A DNA stretch of 64,000 nt, from positions 42,882,806 through 42,946,805 of the forward strand of contig NC_134095.1 of the NCBI RefSeq assembly GCF_000715075.1, read 5' to 3'. Made by a program: the position numbers and the translations under genes. This document shows positions 59,401 through 64,000 of the stretch, piece after piece (the first letter of the stretch is position 1; every line of letters starts with the position of its first letter). Under the pieces are notes generated by a model that saw only the letters and a list, made by a program, of their open reading frames with translations, ran no database searches and was not told the origin of the DNA. This stretch comes from Nicotiana tabacum. Its lineage: Eukaryota; Streptophyta; Magnoliopsida; Solanales; Solanaceae.

Positions 59401-60761
59401 TACTCAAAGGCAGAAGATCGTAAATAGTCCATACTTCGGATAAAAGGGCCAGAAGCACAAGGATTCAATATCCAAGAATGCTAGTGGCATCGTCAATGGC
59501 ATATCTTCTAGTCAATGATTTCTAGGTATCGAGAGGTCTAGTTAAGAAAGTAAAGAAGAGTTAGAGATGATGTGATGTCTCGCTTGATGTTCTAAAATAA
59601 CAAAAGGAAATTTAAGCAAGTTGAAGGAAGATTACGAGTAGTATAAATAGATATGTATAGGTTGCGAGCTAAAGTATGGTAATGCGACAAGGTTTTAGGA
59701 AGATAGGAATACGAATAAGAAAGGGCAGTGAGAAGGTGACGAGAATGGATTAGTCCTCAGGATTAGGCCCATAAAAACAAGAGAGTTAATGGCTTTTCTA
59801 TGTTATAGTAAGCTCAGTAAAGCCAAAATGGGCTCAAAGGAGTTACTCTTCATAAGTAGCATTTAGAAGAGATGGAATGTTGCCCTAATAGTAGAATAAG
59901 GGTGTAATTGTGATAAATAAAGGATGATGTTTGGGCCTTCGATTGAGTAATGATTTGGAAAATAAAAAGTAAAAGAAAAGGGATTCATGAATTGTACAGG
60001 ATTAAAATACCCACGTATGAGAATCACCCTGGGATACTATAAAATACAGTTATTGCAGTACAATATCGCCGCTAATTGGATCAGGAAAATTACTTCAAAT
60101 ATTCCTTGATGTAACGTAAGCCCTAGTGGCAATGTATTGCGTAAGAAGTTTCAAGTTATCAGTGGTATATTGTAGATCAATATTGAGGTGAATCAACAAT
60201 GGATGGACAAAAGTCACAAAGTATGAGATGAGATTAGGCCGTCATTCTAAAGATGAGCAGCAATGAGGAAGCATTAAAGGACTTAAATTTATACATATGG
60301 AATAAGCAACGAGAGTAAGCTGGGATTTGGTAGCAGACCTGAGCAACGATAAATTAAAGTAAGAGTTATGGCAGTAAATTCATACGGATGGCTAAATGGA
60401 CCTATGCGATGAAATAAATATTCGTGAATTCAACAAAGTACCAAGCAAAGAACCTCGGTATACTCATAGATGCCCAAAGGTCCATCTTATCAAGCTCTAC
60501 ATATGAAGTCTAGAGATTGGGCATACTTACAAGGTAAAAATCGTACAAGTTGCATGATGAAAGGTAGCAACAATTACGAGATTGGAAGGATTCCGACTAC
60601 AAGTTGTGGGGTGAGAAGGAGGCCTAAGGGGGGAATGCCCTGGACTTTGGACTTATTCATAGAACACTCACCTAGATGGCAAGGGAAGTTCTAAAGTATT
60701 CAGAAGATATAAGTTATGAAAATGATAAGAGCATTAGTCAACATTCGAGAACGAATGTTCC
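56471..60761 (+). other. Non-coding interior of the LARD-like element
   Basis: Purine-rich on the plus strand, with many stops in all frames; the longest frames (for example at 60470) have no family features. I see no gag, protease, RT or integrase motif, no RNA gene and no strong repeat. Near its end an inverted repeat AACATTCG-AGAA-CGAATGTT lies at 60740-60759, just before the polypurine tract. Confidence 0.65.
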
Positions 60762-60770
60762 AAAGGGGGA
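60762..60770 (+). other. Polypurine tract of the LARD-like element
   Basis: AAAGGGGGA, four bases before the 3' LTR start TGTTATG. CGAATGTTCCAAAGGGGG is a context I associate with Solanaceae gypsy elements. Confidence 0.75.
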
Positions 60771-60774
60771 ATGA

Positions 60775-62654
60775 TGTTATGCCCCGCAATATTACGTCGT
60801 TATCACATTCCATAGTATTATATTACGAAGATGTTATGCTCTACAGTAATATATTACGATAATGTTACGTCCTGAAATATTATATTACAATAATGTTATG
60901 CCTTACAGTATTACATTATGGTGATGCCATGCTTCGCAGTATTAAGTTACGATAGTGTTTCACGCAACAGTATTACATTACGGTGATGTCACGCTTCACA
61001 GTATTAAGTTACAACGATGTTGCACCCTAAAGTATTGTACGTGAAATTTGTTGTAAGGTAATTGACATCAGTCCAAGTAAAAGATTATTTGGAGATTATA
61101 AGGATTATGCTATTTCACAAGTGATTAGTAAATTCGTGAAGGTGAGAGGGGAAGCAAGTCGAAGAAAATGAATTTCGTTGAAATTTGGCATTTTGGGTTA
61201 AAATATGGCCCGAGCTAAAATACCTGATATTTTTGGACTAGTGCCATACAAGGTACTACATGACCATAAGGTGTACAAGGTATGTTAAAAGAGAGTAGTA
61301 TTTAATTAAGTTGAGATAATTTTTAAATTATGCGGGTAATTGGTTAATTACAAGGTAACGGGACATTACCCCGTTAACTAATAAGTGGGTAAAGATTAAT
61401 AATCTTCAGCCACCCTTCCACGTGGCATAAAGCCACAATAGGCAAAAGATGACTCTTAAGCACAGAAGCTTATCCATGGGATTTATTGGAATTCCATAAT
61501 TTCAAAGCACAGAAGCTTAATCCAATTTTTAGGTTCTAAGTTCAATCAACGGAGGTTTCCAACGGAATATTATACGGAGTTTTTCCTACTCCAGGTATGT
61601 TAAGGCTATCCCTTCTTTCTTTTGGCATGATCCATACGACACGAACGAAACGCGCAAATGCACAAATTCCATAAATGACTATATTCATAGAAGTATTAGA
61701 GATATCTATATTCTTGAATTTCCATATGTCATAATATTTTATCATTAGTTCATGGGTCTCAGAAAAAAATACGAAAGTTGAAAAGAGTTTACTTTATGAT
61801 ATTACTCAAAGGCAAAATGGTCTTCTGACATTCCTAATGATTTTATTAACGTAGTATTCATGCATTGCATTCATGTACATTGACCCATGACAAGATGGAG
61901 TTATATAGGCATATATATGTATGTATATATATATGTGTATTTGGGATATGGGAAAGGTTATGGCTTTATATACGCACCACCACCTCATCAGCTAGTATAC
62001 GTTGATAATTTTGCCCACAATGGCCAAGATGATATGATCGGATGCCCTCAGAGGATGATGATGTTATGAAACATGTACTTATACACGACATGACATTCAT
62101 ATGCATATGCATGATACTATAATTATTTTAGAATTTACAAAGTTTTTCAGACTTACAGGTTTAGTAATGTACTCTATATTTCTTCCATGTCTGTTATGTA
62201 CTTATTTATGTGCCTTACATAGTCAGTACATTTTTTGTACTGACGTCCCTTTTTCCTGGGGATGATGCGTTTCATGCCCGCAGGTCAAGATAGACAGGCC
62301 GAGATCCCTCCAAGTAGGCTATCAATTCATCGGACGATGTTGGTGCACTCCATTTGCTTCGGAGTTGCGTGTTTGGTTAGTATGATTTAGACGTGTATTA
62401 TTTGGTATGGCGGGACTCTGTCCCAACCTTTATGACATTTATGTACTCTTAGAGGCTTGTAGACATATGTTGTGTACGTGAAAGATTGTACGACCTTGTC
62501 GGCCTATGTTTTGAGTTTATAATTGATCATATTGGCCTATTAGGCACGTATGTCATGTGTATATGATGATGTAATAAGAAAGATACATTATGTTGGTACT
62601 CGATTGAGTAAGGTACCGGGTGTTCGTTGTGGCCCATCAGTTTAGGTCGTGACA
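60775..62654 (+). mobile_element. LARD-like 3' LTR
   Basis: 1880 bp. It opens with the same 31-bp repeats (60775-61045) and ends GGTCGTGACA. It is longer than the 5' LTR because 61458-61690 holds a different segment (CACAGAAGCTTATCCATGGG, with CACAGAAGCTTA repeated near 61507) in place of the 5' LTR sequence around 55425-55510. Confidence 0.85.
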
Positions 62655-63400
62655 AGTTTGTGTAGTTGCGTCGGGATGATATGATTGTGATGCAGTATGA
62701 GACAAGGTTCTCTAAGTTAGCCAGTCATGCTATATGGTTGGTTCCCGTAGATTGGAAGAGGATCAGGAGGGTTCGTTGATGGCCTCTCGTATCAGCTACA
62801 GATACTTATGACTAGAGAGGGGGTGTCTGGTGCTTTATTTGAGGAGGTTGTTGACATTGCTCGGGACATAGAGTCGATTCGCCATCAGGAACGAGTGGAG
62901 AGGGAGGCCAAGAGGCCTCGTAGATCCGGTAGTTTTTGTGGTGCTCCTCATGGGGGTCAGTTTCAGCACGGCAGAGGCCGTCCATTCAAACATGCTCAGT
63001 CAGCTCGCCTAGTCCACCGTTGGGCATCATCGGGCCATGGTTATCACAATTCTCATCAGGGCCATTCATCACTTAGTTCTCTCCGTGTCGAGAGTTCGTG
63101 CCATGCTCCATCAGTTCTGGGCTCCTCCATACCAGGTTCTTCTACCAGTCATCCCAGTGCTAGGGGTTCCCTTCAGTCCCCGTCACTATCACTAGGGAGT
63201 TGTTATGAGTGTGGGGAGTTGGGGCATATGTAGAGGCAATGTCCTTGTCGTCATGGGGATCCGCCTCAGTAGAGGAGTCAGCCATCGATATCAGCACCAG
63301 TTACTTAACCACCTGCCCAGTCAGCTAGGGGTCGCCCTTGAGGGGGAGGTCGATTATGTAGTGGTCAGTGCCGTTTCTATGCACTCCTAGCCAGACCGGA
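62655..63400 (+). pseudogene. Chromovirus gag, 3' part, with zinc knuckle
   Basis: Resumes exactly after the LARD-like element: LRRDDMIVMQYETRFSKLAS and HAIWLVP, then a frame change near 62756. MTREGVSGALFEEVVDIARD leads into an Arg-rich, then Ser/His/Gly-rich region. The knuckle CYECGELGHM-stop-RQC is at 63201-63242; the stop (TAG) replaces a basic residue inside the CX2CX4HX4C motif. More stops follow to 63400 (for example after PPQ and PVT). It matches the minus-strand chromovirus gag at 33110-33541. Confidence 0.87.
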
Positions 63401-63890
63401 TGTTATTGCTTCAAATTCTGTAATCACGGGTATTGTCTCAGTTTTTCATAGGGATGCCTCTGTATTATTTGATCTTAGCTCCACTTTTTCATATGTGTCA
63501 TCACATTTTGCTCATTATTTGGATACGCCCCGCAAGTCTCTTATTTCATCTATTCGTGTATCTACTCCGTTGGGTGATACTATTGTTGTGGATCACGTAT
63601 ATCGGTCTTGTGTAATGACTATTTGGGGTTTGGAGACCTGAGTGGACCTTTTGCTTCTTAGTATGATTAATTTTGATATGATATTAGGTATAGATTGATT
63701 GTCTCTGTGTCATGCTATTCTGGACTGTCACGCTAAGATGGCGACGTTGGCTATACTAGGGGTGCCACGGATTGAGTGGCGAGGTTCAACGTATTATCTT
63801 TCCAGTAGGGTGATTTCATTCTTGAAGGCCCAACAAATGGTTGGGAAGGGCTGTCTTTCTTTTTTGGCCTTTGTGAGGGATGTCAGCGCA
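63401..63890 (+). pseudogene. Chromovirus aspartic protease
   Basis: FHRDASVLFDLSSTFSYVSS contains the catalytic Asp (codon 63471-63473), but the family's DPGST is DLSST here. It continues STPLGDTIVVDHVYRSCVMT, a stop near 63640, then INFDMILGID with a stop where ILGMDWL has Trp (about 63698), HAILDCHAK and VPRIEWRGS. It is homologous to 32560-33110 on the minus strand. Confidence 0.85.
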
Positions 63891-64000
63891 GAGACTCCTT
63901 CTATTGATTCAGTTTCGGTGGTGAGAGATTTTTCGGATGTATTCCTTGTAGACCTACCAGGCATGCCGCCAGATAGGGATATTGACTTCGGTATTGATTT
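63891..64000 (+). pseudogene. Chromovirus reverse transcriptase N-terminus, cut by the window end
   Basis: VVRDFSDVFLVDLPGMPPDR followed by DIDFGID leads into RT, as in the minus-strand element (KRDIDFGIDL). The rest lies outside the window. Confidence 0.85.

Larger units (their letters stand above)
54742..62654 (+). mobile_element. LARD-like LTR element with non-coding interior, 7.9 kb
   Basis: 5' LTR 54742-56455 and 3' LTR 60775-62654, both TGTTATGCCCCGCAATATTA ... GTGACA. An initiator-Met PBS is at 56460-56470 and a polypurine tract at 60762-60770. The 4.3-kb interior has no gag, pol or other recognisable protein in any frame. Long LTRs with a large non-coding interior fit the LARD class (non-autonomous elements mobilised in trans). 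It sits in chromovirus gag with target-site copies AGTTC/AGTTT. Confidence 0.85.
46674..64000 (+). mobile_element. Tekay-like chromovirus, plus strand, with two nested insertions
   Basis: Starts TGTAACGACTCGGCCGGTCG. The 5' LTR (46674-53785) contains a CACTA element. PBS region, gag (53983 on, split by a LARD-like element), protease and the first RT residues follow, then the window ends. It is the same family as the minus-strand chromovirus, judged by the LTR start and by the gag, protease and RT-start sequences. Numerous stops make it inactive. The 3' LTR and target-site duplication lie beyond the window. Confidence 0.9.

Noticed and set aside
60470..60694. 74-codon plus-strand frame in the LARD-like interior
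   Set aside because: No homology to gag or pol motifs that I can see; length is within chance for this purine-rich region.
1..64000. tRNA or rRNA genes
   Set aside because: No cloverleaf-like sequence with A and B boxes or rRNA segment was noticed; the only tRNA-related signals are the retrotransposon primer sites.

Overview
The window is repeat-rich plant nuclear DNA with no convincing host gene. The two main retrotransposon families (a Tekay/Del-like chromovirus and a Tat-like Ty3/gypsy element), a CACTA transposon and LTRs with NotI-rich stretches look like those of Solanaceae, perhaps Nicotiana. That assignment comes from remembered family resemblance, not from a search.

Region 1 (1-24320) is one uninterrupted satellite array with a basic unit of about 69 bp. 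Each unit is a diverged head-to-tail dimer of two ~34-35 bp halves, and each half carries a TAGGG-N7/8-CCCTA dyad. Several recent higher-order duplications lie on top (about 2.2-2.3 kb x3, 610 bp, 274 bp, 2600 bp), and a ~975 bp block occurs both near the left edge and at the right end of the array.

Region 2 (24321-46673) is a nest of decayed retrotransposons. A minus-strand Tekay-like chromovirus (29536-33541, gag end to the first bases of the 3' LTR) was hit by a minus-strand Athila/Ogre-like LTR element. That element was in turn hit by a plus-strand Tat-like element (35568-45110, TSD ACTTC) that keeps gag, a protease with a lost catalytic Asp and an antisense ORF, but no RT or integrase. 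A unit of about 8.7 kb was then tandemly duplicated: 24321-29535 repeats 33025-38206, including shared stop codons. The satellite now cuts into the left copy.

Region 3 (46674-64000) is a plus-strand Tekay-like chromovirus that runs off the window. Its 5' LTR holds a 4.27 kb CACTA element (48303-52571, TSD ATA). Its gag is split by a 7.9 kb LTR element with a non-coding interior (54742-62654, LARD-like, near-perfect TSD AGTTC/AGTTT). Gag resumes at 62655, followed by protease and the very start of RT.

None of the coding regions is intact. They work together only as a stratigraphic record: chromovirus(-), then Athila-like LTR element, then Tat-like element, then decay, then tandem duplication and satellite truncation; on the right, an LTR fragment, then chromovirus(+), then CACTA and LARD insertions.
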